DNA of 64,000 nucleotides, taken from the NCBI GenBank assembly GCA_963781025.1, contig CAWADU010000003.1, forward strand, positions 1,054,001 to 1,118,000, given 5' to 3'. Below, piece by piece: positions 44,097-53,791 of the stretch. The notes below the pieces were generated by a model that saw nothing but the letters and a program-made list of their open reading frames with translations, was not told where the DNA came from and searched no databases. The translations under genes were made by a program, and so were the position numbers. The DNA comes from Tardibacter sp963781025 (GTDB taxonomy: Bacteria; Pseudomonadota; Alphaproteobacteria; Sphingomonadales; Sphingomonadaceae). The stretch's first letter is position 1. Each line of letters begins with the position of its first letter.

Positions 44097-45412
44097 TCTT
44101 TGCAGCCATCGAAACTATGGCTCAGCCGCGGAAAGCGCTCCAATAGCGCCCGCACTTCCGAGGCAATCCGGTCGCCGGGTTCCTTGTCGCGGGTTACCCG
44201 TCCAATCAACTGCGCAATGAGTTTCATTTCGGGCTCTTTCATGCCGAGACGTGTCAACTCATGGGTGGCGAGGCGCGCGCCGGAGCGAGCTGTCCACGCA
44301 TAATTACCCGCAAGCGCACAGTCGGACACGAGAATATTTGCGGCCTGGCAGCGTCGCTCGAATTCTTGCGCCGTATCGCCGAGTTCGAGGAATATCTGGT
44401 GTGTCCGGGTGTAATCACGTTCGCGCGCCAGAACGCTGAAGCCTTCCTGCTCAAGCGCGGCGGCAAGCGCTTGGGCGTTGGCCAGCATCCCCCGCGCTTG
44501 CGCCGTGCCAAATTCCGCCATCTCGGCCAACGCTATGGCCTGGGCGGAATATTTGTTTTCATCGCGCGTCTGGACAAGGCCCGGGAAGGTCAAATTCGTG
44601 ATCTTTGCCGCAAGCCCGGCGTCGTTCGTCAGCATGACGCCGCCCAGCGGACCGCCAATGGATTTTGCAGTGCTGATAGAGACCAGATGCGCGCCCTCGT
44701 CGAGAGGTCGTTGAAAATCCCCCATGGAAATGCCCAGGGCCACATGGGCCGCGTCATAGAGCAGCAGCGCTCCCACCTGGTCCGCGATCCGGCGGATGTC
44801 CGCGATGGGATAAGGGAACAGAACATTGCTTCCGCCAACAACGATCATCTTCGGCTTATGCTTGGTCGCCAAAGCCTCCAACGCATCAAGGTCGATTTCG
44901 AATGTGGTGTTGCAGGGAATGGGGACGATCTGGAGCCGCGCGAGGCCGGCTGGACCATGCGCGTGGTAGCTGTAGTTGCCACCCCCATCCTCTGCCTGCG
45001 AGAGAATACAGTCCCCAGGCTCCAGGAGAGCGAAGAAGGCCGCGGCATTGGCCATGGTCACGCTGACCGGTCGCCATTCCACATGCTTGGCGCCGAACTG
45101 GCGGCGAAGCAATTCGATGACGATACCCTCGATCTCGTCGATATGGTCGTTCTGAATGCCGTGCGGATAGAGCTTATCGCCTGGAATTCCTTCAGATAGC
45201 CGCGTCGCCATGTCGCTATCCAGTGCAGCGCGTGCGCGCCGGGACATCACTGTTTCGGCGGCATTCATATTCAGGCATTGCTCGCGCCACCCATCGTGAT
45301 CTTCAATCAATGCCTCTACCCGCTGCACGAGCGCGAGCGGCGAAAGTGCATGAACCTTATCGGAAATGCTCTTCAGATAGGCCTGGGCTTTAGGTGAAAA
45401 TATTTCGGACAT
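44093..45412 (-). CDS. SHMT-superfamily PLP enzyme, function uncertain
   Basis: This fold-type I PLP enzyme of about 439 residues resembles serine hydroxymethyltransferase. NMNAAETVMS matches the SHMT NxxASEN region with its catalytic Glu, SEGIPGDKLYPHG matches the EGYPG segment but without the double Tyr, and STAKSIGGPLGG carries the PLP lysine. The SHGGH-type motif is altered (GGGNYSYHAHG), so a normal folate-dependent SHMT is doubtful. Relatives act as aldolases or transaldolases on beta-hydroxy amino acids. A GTG four codons earlier, overlapping the transporter stop by one base, is an alternative start. Confidence 0.82.
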   Translation of the reverse strand: MSEIFSPKAQAYLKSISDKVHALSPLALVQRVEALIEDHDGWREQCLNMNAAETVMSRRARAALDSDMATRLSEGIPGDKLYPHGIQNDHIDEIEGIVIELLRRQFGAKHVEWRPVSVTMANAAAFFALLEPGDCILSQAEDGGGNYSYHAHGPAGLARLQIVPIPCNTTFEIDLDALEALATKHKPKMIVVGGSNVLFPYPIADIRRIADQVGALLLYDAAHVALGISMGDFQRPLDEGAHLVSISTAKSIGGPLGGVMLTNDAGLAAKITNLTFPGLVQTRDENKYSAQAIALAEMAEFGTAQARGMLANAQALAAALEQEGFSVLARERDYTRTHQIFLELGDTAQEFERRCQAANILVSDCALAGNYAWTARSGARLATHELTRLGMKEPEMKLIAQLIGRVTRDKEPGDRIASEVRALLERFPRLSHSFDGCKE

Positions 45413-45423
45413 CCCAATACTCA

Positions 45424-46704
45424 CTAAATTTTAATCTTGAAGCTCAAACGACGGGCGAAAGGCAGTATCGCCGTCGTTACCAACGTGATCGCTGCAACGG
45501 TAGCGAAGAAAGCGGCGGGGGAAAGACGGTCCCATAACTGGCCGACCCAGCCGGAACCGGCGTTTCCTATCATTGCGGCCATCGACCACAGGCTCAATGC
45601 GCCTGCAGCAAAGCCGCGCACGCCATATTTGCTGAAGACGCCCAGACCGATGGGGGTAAAATACAGCTCTGCCAAGGTGAACGGCACTTGCGAAATAATC
45701 AGCCATATGAGGCTGGTCTTGCCATGGTGTAAGCTCGCCATCGCCAGGATAAGAAAGGACAGCGCCAAAAGCAGGGAGCCGATGATCATTTTATAGAACT
45801 CGCGCCCTGCCGCCGGCTTGCGGTCAAAGCGCAATGCCAGCAAATTGATCACCGGGATGAGCAGAATGATGAAGAGCGGATTGAGCGACTGTACCCAGGT
45901 TACCGGGATCGTGAAATGCCAGCCGCCCATGGCGATGCCACGATCGACCCCAGTGTCGGCCCATAGCGCGATGGCTCCGCCGATTTGACCATATGCACTG
46001 AAAAAGAAAACTCCTGCCAACCCGACGAGCAAGAGAAGCAAGATATTCGGCATGTCCCCGCGCGAAAGACCACAGGTCGCTTCCTGCTGGTGCTGAGGCT
46101 GCGACCGCGGAATCAGCATCCCCGCATTGAAATAGATCAAGAGGGACAATAGCATGCCGGTGCCGGCTGCAACGAAGCTCCAGTGCCATCCGTAAAATTC
46201 ACCGACGGTGCCATAGACCAGCGGCGCCACAAGCGCGCCGATGTTGACCCCGACATAATAGTTGGTGAAGGCGACATCACGTTGGGGATCATCCGCCGCA
46301 TAGAGCAGCCCGACTTGCGCCGCCAGCGTAGGGCGCACAAAGCCGTTGCCGATGGCGATGAATAGCAGCGCGGGATACAATAACGGTCGCAAGGGCAATG
46401 CGAACAGGCCGATCGCCATTGCCAGCGTGCCGAAAATTACGGCTCGTCTCAGCCCCAGGACCTTGTCGGCAGCAACACCGCCGAAGATCCCCAGAATGCC
46501 CGAGGCCGAGAAGAGCGCATATATTCCGATGGCGTCCCGGGGGCTCATCTGCAGTTGCTTGACGAGATAGTAGACGAGGACCGTCCGCATACCCACCAAT
46601 GCGCTGGTTTCCCAGATACCGGTGAGAATCAGAAAGGTCAGCCCCTTGGGATGGCCGAAAAGTTTGGGCTGCAACTGCCATGCCTGCACGGAGGAGTCGT
46701 TCAT
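45424..46704 (-). CDS. POT/PTR family peptide transporter
   Basis: This 426-residue membrane protein has about 12 hydrophobic segments and belongs to the proton-dependent oligopeptide transporter family. FTNYYVGVNIGALVAPL and FTLAELYFTPIGLGVFSKY are PTR2 signatures; the ExxER proton motif of helix 1 is not in its usual form (GIWETSALVGMR). It would import di- or tripeptides or a modified amino acid from the periplasm. It lies between the M20 amidohydrolase (4-base overlap) and the SHMT-like enzyme. Confidence 0.88.
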   Translation of the reverse strand: MNDSSVQAWQLQPKLFGHPKGLTFLILTGIWETSALVGMRTVLVYYLVKQLQMSPRDAIGIYALFSASGILGIFGGVAADKVLGLRRAVIFGTLAMAIGLFALPLRPLLYPALLFIAIGNGFVRPTLAAQVGLLYAADDPQRDVAFTNYYVGVNIGALVAPLVYGTVGEFYGWHWSFVAAGTGMLLSLLIYFNAGMLIPRSQPQHQQEATCGLSRGDMPNILLLLLVGLAGVFFFSAYGQIGGAIALWADTGVDRGIAMGGWHFTIPVTWVQSLNPLFIILLIPVINLLALRFDRKPAAGREFYKMIIGSLLLALSFLILAMASLHHGKTSLIWLIISQVPFTLAELYFTPIGLGVFSKYGVRGFAAGALSLWSMAAMIGNAGSGWVGQLWDRLSPAAFFATVAAITLVTTAILPFARRLSFKIKI

Positions 46705-47942
46705 TCATTCGCCATTCGTTCGAGCGTACGCAACAGCACATTGGCACCGATTTCCAGGTGTTCCGGAGCGGTAGCCTCGGCAGGATTGTGGCTGATTCCA
46801 TTGATGCTGGGCACGAAGATCATGGCCGCGGGGCATAGTCGCGCAATCATTTGCGCGTCGTGACCAGCGCCGGACGTCATGCGACGGATGTTCGGATGGC
46901 CCATCTCCGCAGCGACGGCTGCAATATGGCTCACAACCCCCTCATCGAATTTCACAGGCTCGGTGCGTGCCAGTTGGCGCGATTGGATAGTGACATTCTC
47001 TTCCTGCGCCAAGGACACCAGAAAAGCGTCCAGTGCCGCTTCGGACTCTTCCAACAGTTCGGCCGACGTATTGCGCAGATCCACCGACACCTTGGCTTCG
47101 CGCGCGATCACGTTGATCAAGTTGGGCACCAGACGCACCGCACCGACGGTGCCGACCTGCGAGCCGCCCATTGCACGAGCAAGATCGCGAACGAACGCCG
47201 TGATGCGCCCGGCGCAATATGCTGCGTCCTGGCGCAACTGCATTGGCGTCGTGCCTGCATGATTGGACGTCCCGCGAACCGTGACTTCCCGCCAGGAGAT
47301 TCCCTGGAGGTCAACGACCGCGGCCAGTATCTCGCCGTGCCGGTCCAAAACGGGGCCTTGCTCGATATGGAGCTCTACATAGCCGTGCGGAACAATCGCG
47401 CCGCACGGCAAGTCTCCCGCATAACCGATGCGCTTCAACTCGTCACCCAGGCGGACACCGTCTTCCGATTGCGCTGCCAAGGCATCGTCGAGCGAAAACC
47501 CGCCGGCATAGACTATCGAGCCCATCATATCGGGTTGAAATCGCACGCCTTCTTCATTCGTGAAAACCACGACGCAAATGGATCTTTTGGTTTCTATGCC
47601 GGCCTCATTCAACGCGCGCACGGCGCTGAGGCCCGCAAGCACGCCATACGCGCCATCATAGCGGCCGCCGGTCGCGACGGTATCGATATGCGAGCCGGTC
47701 ATTATAGGGGCAGCTTTGCTATCCAAACCTGGCCGGGTTGCGATGATATTGCCGATCTGGTCGATCTGAATGTCCATGCCGGCGTCTTTCATCCAGCCCG
47801 TCACCAACGTACGTCCCTGAAGATCGGCTTCGGACAATGCGAGGCGGCAACAGGATCCGTCCGGCTTGCGATTGATCGCTGCCAATTCCTCCAGTTGCGA
47901 AACCAGCTCCGGAAATCCTACAAATAGTTCGCTGCCGCTCAT
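46701..47942 (-). CDS. N-carbamoyl amino acid/allantoate amidohydrolase (M20)
   Basis: This 413-residue dinuclear metallohydrolase belongs to the hydantoinase/carbamoylase family. Metal ligands are recognisable in TGSHIDTV, GGRYDGAYG, FTNEEGVRF, ELHIEQGPVLD and SHNPAE. Members cleave N-carbamoyl groups from amino acids or ureidopropionate, releasing CO2 and ammonium. It overlaps the diaminopropionate ammonia-lyase gene by four bases, so the two steps are probably consecutive. Confidence 0.92.
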   Translation of the reverse strand: MSGSELFVGFPELVSQLEELAAINRKPDGSCCRLALSEADLQGRTLVTGWMKDAGMDIQIDQIGNIIATRPGLDSKAAPIMTGSHIDTVATGGRYDGAYGVLAGLSAVRALNEAGIETKRSICVVVFTNEEGVRFQPDMMGSIVYAGGFSLDDALAAQSEDGVRLGDELKRIGYAGDLPCGAIVPHGYVELHIEQGPVLDRHGEILAAVVDLQGISWREVTVRGTSNHAGTTPMQLRQDAAYCAGRITAFVRDLARAMGGSQVGTVGAVRLVPNLINVIAREAKVSVDLRNTSAELLEESEAALDAFLVSLAQEENVTIQSRQLARTEPVKFDEGVVSHIAAVAAEMGHPNIRRMTSGAGHDAQMIARLCPAAMIFVPSINGISHNPAEATAPEHLEIGANVLLRTLERMANE

Positions 47943-49123
47943 GCTCCTGCCCCGATAATTTGCTGATATAATATCGGGTCGGTGGCGCCCTCGGTCCCGA
48001 TCAACAACACGCGAGAATTCTCGTCGAGCCCAACGAGACGTCGATCATGCTCATTGAGGGCCAGGAGGCCCGCGAGCCCGGCAACAGCGGATTCGCCCGC
48101 GACGATTGCCGGATTGCCGTCCACACCTCGCGCAAGCAGCCGCATCGCATCGATCGCGGCGGCATCCGGCAGGGTCATGAAATAGTCCGCACCAGATTGC
48201 AAAATCTTCCAGGCCACCGGCGAGACCTCGCCGCAAGCCAAGCCGGCCATGATTGTGTCGAGATCACCGCTTGATGGCGTCGGAGTTCCCGCGATGGCTG
48301 ATTGGTACAAGCAGTCGGCGCGCTCGGGCTCCACGACGATGAATTTCGGCGCGCGTTCGCCGAGATGATCCCACAGATATCCCACCACTGCTGCGGCCAG
48401 GCCGCCGACGCCTCCCTGCACAAAAACGTGGGTTGGAAGGGAGAGGCCGGACTCGTCGATCTCGGCCAGGATTTCCATGACCATGACCGCATAGCCCTGC
48501 ATGATCCGCGCCGGAATTTCCTCATATCCCGGCCAGGAGGTGTCCGAGACAATAGTCCAGCCGTGTTCCTCGGCCATGCGCTTCGCAGCCGCCACGGAAG
48601 CATCATAGTTTCCTGGCGTACGGATAATGCGCGCACCAAAGGCGGCGATCGCCGCCTCGCGTTCCGCACTGACATTCTCGTGCAAGAAGATCGCCGCCTT
48701 GCAGCCGAAAATCTGCGCGCCGGCCGCCACCGCGCGCCCATGATTTCCATCGGTTGCGCAAGCAACCGTGATCCGTTCGGAATGGGACCGCAACCCGCCT
48801 TCTACAAGCTGGGCTATCGTTATGTCCCGCTGGAGCTCGGCCTCGAGACGTTGGCGAAGGACTTCAGCGACCGCGTAGGCGCCGCCCAGCGCCTTGAAGC
48901 TACCGAGGCCGAAGCGGGATCCCTCATCCTTGTAGAGCACCTCGGCCACGCCACAACCGCGCGCAACGCCCGCAAGCGAAAGCAGCGGTGTGGGACGATA
49001 GAGGGGGCAGCGCGAGATCTCCGCTTTCGCCCGCAAAGCGCTTATCTCGGAGACAATCTCGCCGAACGGATAGTTTTCCCTCCGCTCAACCAAATCGTTT
49101 CGATGAATATTATATGTACTCAC
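47939..49123 (-). CDS. dpaL: 2,3-Diaminopropionate ammonia-lyase (YgeX/DpaL-like)
   Basis: This 394-residue PLP lyase converts 2,3-diaminopropionate to pyruvate and two ammonium. YRPTPLLSLAG and KDEGSRFGLGSFKALGGAYAV are the YgeX signature; the latter holds the PLP lysine. CATDGNHGRAVAAGA and the C-terminal IGTEGATDP complete the fold. I start at the GTG of VSTYNIHRNDL; the frame continues ten codons upstream. In E. coli ygeX lies beside an M20 hydrolase and a dihydropyrimidinase-like gene, so the adjacent carbamoylase has precedent. Serine/threonine dehydratase is the less likely alternative. Confidence 0.9.
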   Translation of the reverse strand: MSTYNIHRNDLVERRENYPFGEIVSEISALRAKAEISRCPLYRPTPLLSLAGVARGCGVAEVLYKDEGSRFGLGSFKALGGAYAVAEVLRQRLEAELQRDITIAQLVEGGLRSHSERITVACATDGNHGRAVAAGAQIFGCKAAIFLHENVSAEREAAIAAFGARIIRTPGNYDASVAAAKRMAEEHGWTIVSDTSWPGYEEIPARIMQGYAVMVMEILAEIDESGLSLPTHVFVQGGVGGLAAAVVGYLWDHLGERAPKFIVVEPERADCLYQSAIAGTPTPSSGDLDTIMAGLACGEVSPVAWKILQSGADYFMTLPDAAAIDAMRLLARGVDGNPAIVAGESAVAGLAGLLALNEHDRRLVGLDENSRVLLIGTEGATDPILYQQIIGAGA

Positions 49124-49200
49124 AACAATCAGCCTTATGGTAACTCTTCGCACGATCGCAGCAGTGGAAAATATCTTTTGCGGATTATTCCATCAGGCAA

Positions 49201-50037
49201 TCATTCCATTCGCATTAGTGATAAAAGCCGAAAGCACATGCCCTGGGTCAGTGCCGATGCCAGGCTATGGCCGGTGATAAGTGACGTCTTTGGATTATTG
49301 GGCGATGCAAGGCCGAGAATTTCAAATCGAAAACGGCCGAAATCACCCGACGCCTCGATGATGCCCAATGGCCCTGTCACGGCCGGGTCCGCCGCCAGAG
49401 AGACGCGCGTTTTGTCCAGACCGAGACCCGCCAATGCGATCGTCGCCCCAACATTGGCGTTCTGGGGAAAGGCCACCGCGGCTTCCCGGGCCGTTCCCTC
49501 GAAAAAGACGGTACGCGTCTGAAGGTCGGCCAGATCGACGAGCGTCTCAGCGGCGGTCCCTGTCCACGCCAAGGGCGCCTTGACCGACGTATAGGTCAGC
49601 GTTGCCAGACCCGCCGTGCGTGCTGCCAGCAAACCGTCCAATCCCGCGACAGCGCCCGAGGCCGCCCATATTTCGGCCCGCGTTCCCGCTGCCTCGATCA
49701 GAGTTTGGGCCAAATTACGATTGGCCAGCGCCCCAACGGACGATAGCAAGAGATCGTACCCGCGATTCAGAATATCGGGTCCATAGGTTGCGACAGCGCC
49801 ATGGCCCGCCGCCTCGATCACGATATCGGGTTGCAACCGCAACAGCGCATCCAGATTTTCGACGACCTGGGCATTGTGGTCGACGCTGGCGCGTTTGGCC
49901 CGGGCGACAGCCGGCTCCGAGCGCGCAAGAATTCCCACCAGACCGCCTTCCGCCCTTTCTCGCGGGAGCGCAGCCGCCACAGCTTCCCCGATCGCACCGA
50001 AGCCAATCAACGCTACACGACGTTCCGGGAATCTCAT
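49201..50037 (-). CDS. L-aspartate dehydrogenase (NadX-type)
   Basis: This 278-residue enzyme oxidises aspartate to iminoaspartate/oxaloacetate plus ammonium with NAD(P). The Rossmann turn GFGAIGEAVAAALP follows the start MRFPERRVALI; ASGAVAGLDGLLAA and QNANVGATIALAGLGLDKTRVSLAADP are the AspDH dimer/active-site blocks. There is no nadA or nadC nearby, so it is probably catabolic here, next to DpaL and downstream of the amidohydrolase. Confidence 0.9.
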   Translation of the reverse strand: MRFPERRVALIGFGAIGEAVAAALPRERAEGGLVGILARSEPAVARAKRASVDHNAQVVENLDALLRLQPDIVIEAAGHGAVATYGPDILNRGYDLLLSSVGALANRNLAQTLIEAAGTRAEIWAASGAVAGLDGLLAARTAGLATLTYTSVKAPLAWTGTAAETLVDLADLQTRTVFFEGTAREAAVAFPQNANVGATIALAGLGLDKTRVSLAADPAVTGPLGIIEASGDFGRFRFEILGLASPNNPKTSLITGHSLASALTQGMCFRLLSLMRME

Positions 50038-50050
50038 CGGGACACTCTTC

Positions 50051-51529
50051 TCAATTGTCGTCGTCAAAGTGGCCGGGAGTGCTCGTTGGGCCAGCGATTG
50101 GTGGTACCGCGGCGTTGTGGCGCGATGCCAGATGCGCAAGCATGGCTTTGAGATCCCGAGGGCCGACATAACGACCGCCGACGAAGACGCCCGCGATTTT
50201 GCGTGTGTTGGCGACATCGATGCGTGGATCGGCGTCCAGAAGGATCAGGTCGGCCCGCTTGCCCTCCTCTACCGTACCGCGATCCGCAGCGGTGCCGAGC
50301 CATTCGGCCGATTGCCGGGTGGCGGCGACAAGCACCTGCTCGGGCGTCATCCCAGCCTTGACCAGTTCTTCCAATTCATCATGCAGGGCGAAACCGGCCG
50401 CGACGCCCGGAATACCGGTGTCTGTTCCCGGCAAGACGACAACGCCTGCGGCGACAAAGGCCTTGATGAGTTTGGCGTTGAAATCGACGACCCGCTCCTG
50501 GCGAGCGATGCGTTCAGGCGAAGCCTTGGCCGCCCCGCGCAGCCACATGGCGTAAGTGACCGCCGGTATATATTTAAGTTCCGGCCGCTTTTTCAGGATC
50601 TCGGGATCCTTCATGATTTCGAGAAGGCGCACGTCCAGAGTGAGGGTCGACGTCAGTGCCGTGCCATTTCGTTTTGAGATCTCGACGAAATGGGGGATGT
50701 CGGAATCCGCGGCGGTGCATCCACGCCCAGGCGAACAATACGCACCCGGTCCTGGCTTGCCCTGAAACGCGAATTCCTCCGCGTGAGCGACCAGATCGTA
50801 ATTAGGCTGGAAGAATTTATCCGTGATGCCCTTTTCTCGGCCAGGAATATGGCCCAGCGCCTTCATGTTCTGTTTTTTTGCTTCATCGACAATCGCCGAA
50901 AAGGTTTCCAGCGACAGGCGGCTGTAGGTCTTGATGAAGTCGAAACCGTCCGCCTTCATGTCGCGGACGACCTGCCGGCCGTCTTCGGGTGTCGCGGCCA
51001 CATGCGAGAAACCAAGCGGCCAGATTGGTGGCTCTCCATCGACCATCGCGGCCAATGCCATATGCGGCCCGAGGATGCGCCCGCTCTCGATGGCGACGCG
51101 CTGGCCAACCGCTTCCGACATCGACGCCATGTTCATGATCTGAAGAACGCCGTTCACGACATAGGGTGCGAAGACATCGGCATCCGTCACGGTGCCATCA
51201 GGCAAGCCCTTGTTGCCGGTCATCAAACGTAACATCCGGTCGTTTTCCGGATGGACGTGCATGTCGGCGAGGCCGGGCATCAACCACTTGCCCTTGCCGT
51301 CGATGTGGCGGGCGCCCGCCGGCCTGGCGGGCGCCCGTCCAACACTCGCGATGCGGCCGTCGTGGATTACGATAGTAGCATCCATTACAGCCGCATCGTT
51401 GCGGGTCATCGGAAGGACATTCACATGGTCGATAACAGTGTCGGACGATGGCTGTGCAGCGCATGGCGTCGCCGCCAAAACCACTGCCAGCCCCGTGATT
51501 AGTCCGAAACGCGCGTGCCTCGCTTTCAT
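50051..51529 (-). CDS. Periplasmic amidohydrolase (prolidase/Xaa-dipeptidase-like)
   Basis: This 492-residue protein has a signal peptide cleaved near PCAAQ and is an amidohydrolase-superfamily enzyme. Metal ligands fit HVHPENDRM (HxH), FIKTYSRL (bridging Lys), LGHIPGR, VAHAEEF and PGTDTGIPG (Asp). Relatives in Caulobacter are periplasmic dipeptidases. Its place directly after a TonB receptor and before cytoplasmic amino-acid enzymes suggests it trims the imported compound in the periplasm. Confidence 0.87.
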   Translation of the reverse strand: MKARHARFGLITGLAVVLAATPCAAQPSSDTVIDHVNVLPMTRNDAAVMDATIVIHDGRIASVGRAPARPAGARHIDGKGKWLMPGLADMHVHPENDRMLRLMTGNKGLPDGTVTDADVFAPYVVNGVLQIMNMASMSEAVGQRVAIESGRILGPHMALAAMVDGEPPIWPLGFSHVAATPEDGRQVVRDMKADGFDFIKTYSRLSLETFSAIVDEAKKQNMKALGHIPGREKGITDKFFQPNYDLVAHAEEFAFQGKPGPGAYCSPGRGCTAADSDIPHFVEISKRNGTALTSTLTLDVRLLEIMKDPEILKKRPELKYIPAVTYAMWLRGAAKASPERIARQERVVDFNAKLIKAFVAAGVVVLPGTDTGIPGVAAGFALHDELEELVKAGMTPEQVLVAATRQSAEWLGTAADRGTVEEGKRADLILLDADPRIDVANTRKIAGVFVGGRYVGPRDLKAMLAHLASRHNAAVPPIAGPTSTPGHFDDDN

Positions 51530-51538
51530 GGTGTCTTC

Positions 51539-53791
51539 CTAGAATTTCACGCTGAGTTGCGCTTCGAAGGTGCGAGGTGGGTTGTAGAACCCGATATTCG
51601 ACGCGAATGGGGCGTTGCCGATGAAAAATACTTCCCGATAGACGTTGGTCAGATTCTTGCCAGAGACATAGATGCCCCACGCTCCGTCCTGATCCTCGAT
51701 GCCGACCCGTGCGTTCACCAAGGCATAGCCCCGCGATCGCACGGTATTGCCGTTATCGAGATAACTACTGGAGCGATAGGCGGTGGTTTCACCCAGGACG
51801 ACATTCAACGAGCGGCTCAGCGGTGTCGTATAGTTGACCGAGAACGAACTCGTGACATGCGGTGCGAATGTAAATTCCTTGCCGCGTAGTGCATTCAGCA
51901 CCGGCGAAGGTATGACATGGCTGATCTTTGTGTCCTGAACACCGATATTTCCGTCAAGCGACAGGCCCGGAAGCGGTCGCCAGTTCATCTCCAGCTCGAC
52001 GCCTTTGGTCCAGGCGGTGCCTGCATTTGTGACAAACTGCGTGAAGTTGACGATATCCTGGAAACGCAGCTGCAGGTCAGTATAGTCGTTATAGAATATT
52101 GCCCCGTTCAGGCGAAGGCGGCGATCCACGGTCTCGAACTTAACACCGGCCTCATAGCTATTGACATGCTCCGGCCCAAAAGGAACCGTGGGGTCCGTGC
52201 CGGGCGAAAGCTGGTTTCCATTCCAGCCCCCGCTTTTGTAACCCCGCGAAAATCGGAAGTAAGGCATGAGTTGGTCGCTGATGCGGTAACGAATGGATGC
52301 AGTGCCCGACAAGGCACTCCAGTTCTTGGCATCCTGGAAGCGCGGGAAGGAACAATAGTTCAACGCGACCGGACTACCAACCGGGAAACACAGGTCGGAA
52401 CCCGTTACCGTCTGCGAAAAGTCGAACGTTTTTCGGTCCCAGCTGTACCGCAAACCTAGCTCGAACGTCAGCGCCGGCGTTATGTCATAGGACCCTTGTC
52501 CGAAGACCGCCGCGCTGGTCGTATCTTGTTTGTTCAAGGACAGAACATCAGTTGGCCCTGTGATGCCGTGCCCGCCGTTGGTGGGGCCATTGCCTAACCC
52601 AATGATAGTGGTTTCAAAGGTTTGCGGCGTGTTGGACTCTTTCCATTCCTTTAGGAAAAAGGCGCCGAAAACACCGCGTAGCGCCTTGTCCTGCGGGGTG
52701 GTGAGCCGCAGTTCCTGTGTGAAACTGTTGTCCTTTGGAACCGAGAAGCCGCTTCGCGTCAGCTCAAGCTTGGTGGAATCCTGGTCCTGATTTTCCCGCG
52801 CGGTGAGGTGCTGGAATGAGGTGATCGACGTCAACGTACCCCAATCGGAAGGCGTCCAGTTCATCTCCGACGATACAAGCCACGATTTCCGCTGTGTCTC
52901 GTTGGGGGAATTGGCCTCGATGACGTGGCGTCGGTCCGCCGTCGTGCAGACCGGTCCGCCACCACATTTCGGAAGATCCTGAGCCGCGTTGTCGTGGAAA
53001 TAGGCGGCGGTGTTCAACATCTCGAACGTATCGGACGGCTTAAAAAGAAGCTGGACGCGTCCACCGTAGTGGTCTTCGCCATTGACGCGATGGCCGGAGA
53101 CGATGTTGTAATCGAAGCCGTCCCGGTGACGGTAGATGCCGGAAACTTTGACTGCGACTGTGTCGGAGAGCGGCGTGCTCGCCACGACGCGCCCTTGGCG
53201 GAGGCCGTAACTTCCGCCGGTCGCGTCGGCCCTGACAGAGCTGTCGTCCAGTGATGGCTTGGTCGTATGCATCGCAACGACGCCGGCGATCGTATTGCGT
53301 CCGAAGAGCGTGCCCTGGGGACCCTTGATCACTTCGACACGATCCACGTCGAGAAGCGACTGATTGAACCCGATGCCATTGGGCAGGTACACATTGTCGA
53401 CGTAGAAACCGATCCCCGGGTCGATCCCGGTATTGGTTTCGTTGGACGAGATACCGCGGAACGAAATTTTATTGCGCACGGATCCTGAACGGTTTTCCCA
53501 AACGACGTTTGGAAGCATGCCGTTGATTTGCGAGAGGTCGCTGATACCTTTATTCGCGAGAGCCGAAGGGGTCAGCGTGTTGACGGTGAGAGGGACGGCC
53601 TGAAGATTTTCCTGGACGCGACGCGCTGTTACTATGATGTCGTCCAGCCCCGCGGGCGCGCTCTGCTCTTGAGCCTGGGCACTGAAAGAACCAACGGCCA
53701 TCAAAGCCGTGGAGGCCATATACAGGAAAGGCGAATGCCTGCGGTTGGCGCCTTTTGCGTTGCCGACTTTTGTCCTTGAACCCATTCTCAT
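51539..53791 (-). CDS. TonB-dependent outer-membrane receptor
   Basis: This 750-residue receptor has a long signal peptide ending near FSAQA, a TonB-box/plug start (LDDIIVTARRVQENLQAVPL), a plug domain (DRVEVIKGPQGTLFGRNT) and a beta-barrel ending in a C-terminal Phe (QLSVKF). GGGGGA lies eight bases before the ATG. It begins an eight-gene minus-strand operon through pepN, so its ligand is probably a peptide or modified amino acid rather than a siderophore. Confidence 0.93.
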   Translation of the reverse strand: MRMGSRTKVGNAKGANRRHSPFLYMASTALMAVGSFSAQAQEQSAPAGLDDIIVTARRVQENLQAVPLTVNTLTPSALANKGISDLSQINGMLPNVVWENRSGSVRNKISFRGISSNETNTGIDPGIGFYVDNVYLPNGIGFNQSLLDVDRVEVIKGPQGTLFGRNTIAGVVAMHTTKPSLDDSSVRADATGGSYGLRQGRVVASTPLSDTVAVKVSGIYRHRDGFDYNIVSGHRVNGEDHYGGRVQLLFKPSDTFEMLNTAAYFHDNAAQDLPKCGGGPVCTTADRRHVIEANSPNETQRKSWLVSSEMNWTPSDWGTLTSITSFQHLTARENQDQDSTKLELTRSGFSVPKDNSFTQELRLTTPQDKALRGVFGAFFLKEWKESNTPQTFETTIIGLGNGPTNGGHGITGPTDVLSLNKQDTTSAAVFGQGSYDITPALTFELGLRYSWDRKTFDFSQTVTGSDLCFPVGSPVALNYCSFPRFQDAKNWSALSGTASIRYRISDQLMPYFRFSRGYKSGGWNGNQLSPGTDPTVPFGPEHVNSYEAGVKFETVDRRLRLNGAIFYNDYTDLQLRFQDIVNFTQFVTNAGTAWTKGVELEMNWRPLPGLSLDGNIGVQDTKISHVIPSPVLNALRGKEFTFAPHVTSSFSVNYTTPLSRSLNVVLGETTAYRSSSYLDNGNTVRSRGYALVNARVGIEDQDGAWGIYVSGKNLTNVYREVFFIGNAPFASNIGFYNPPRTFEAQLSVKF

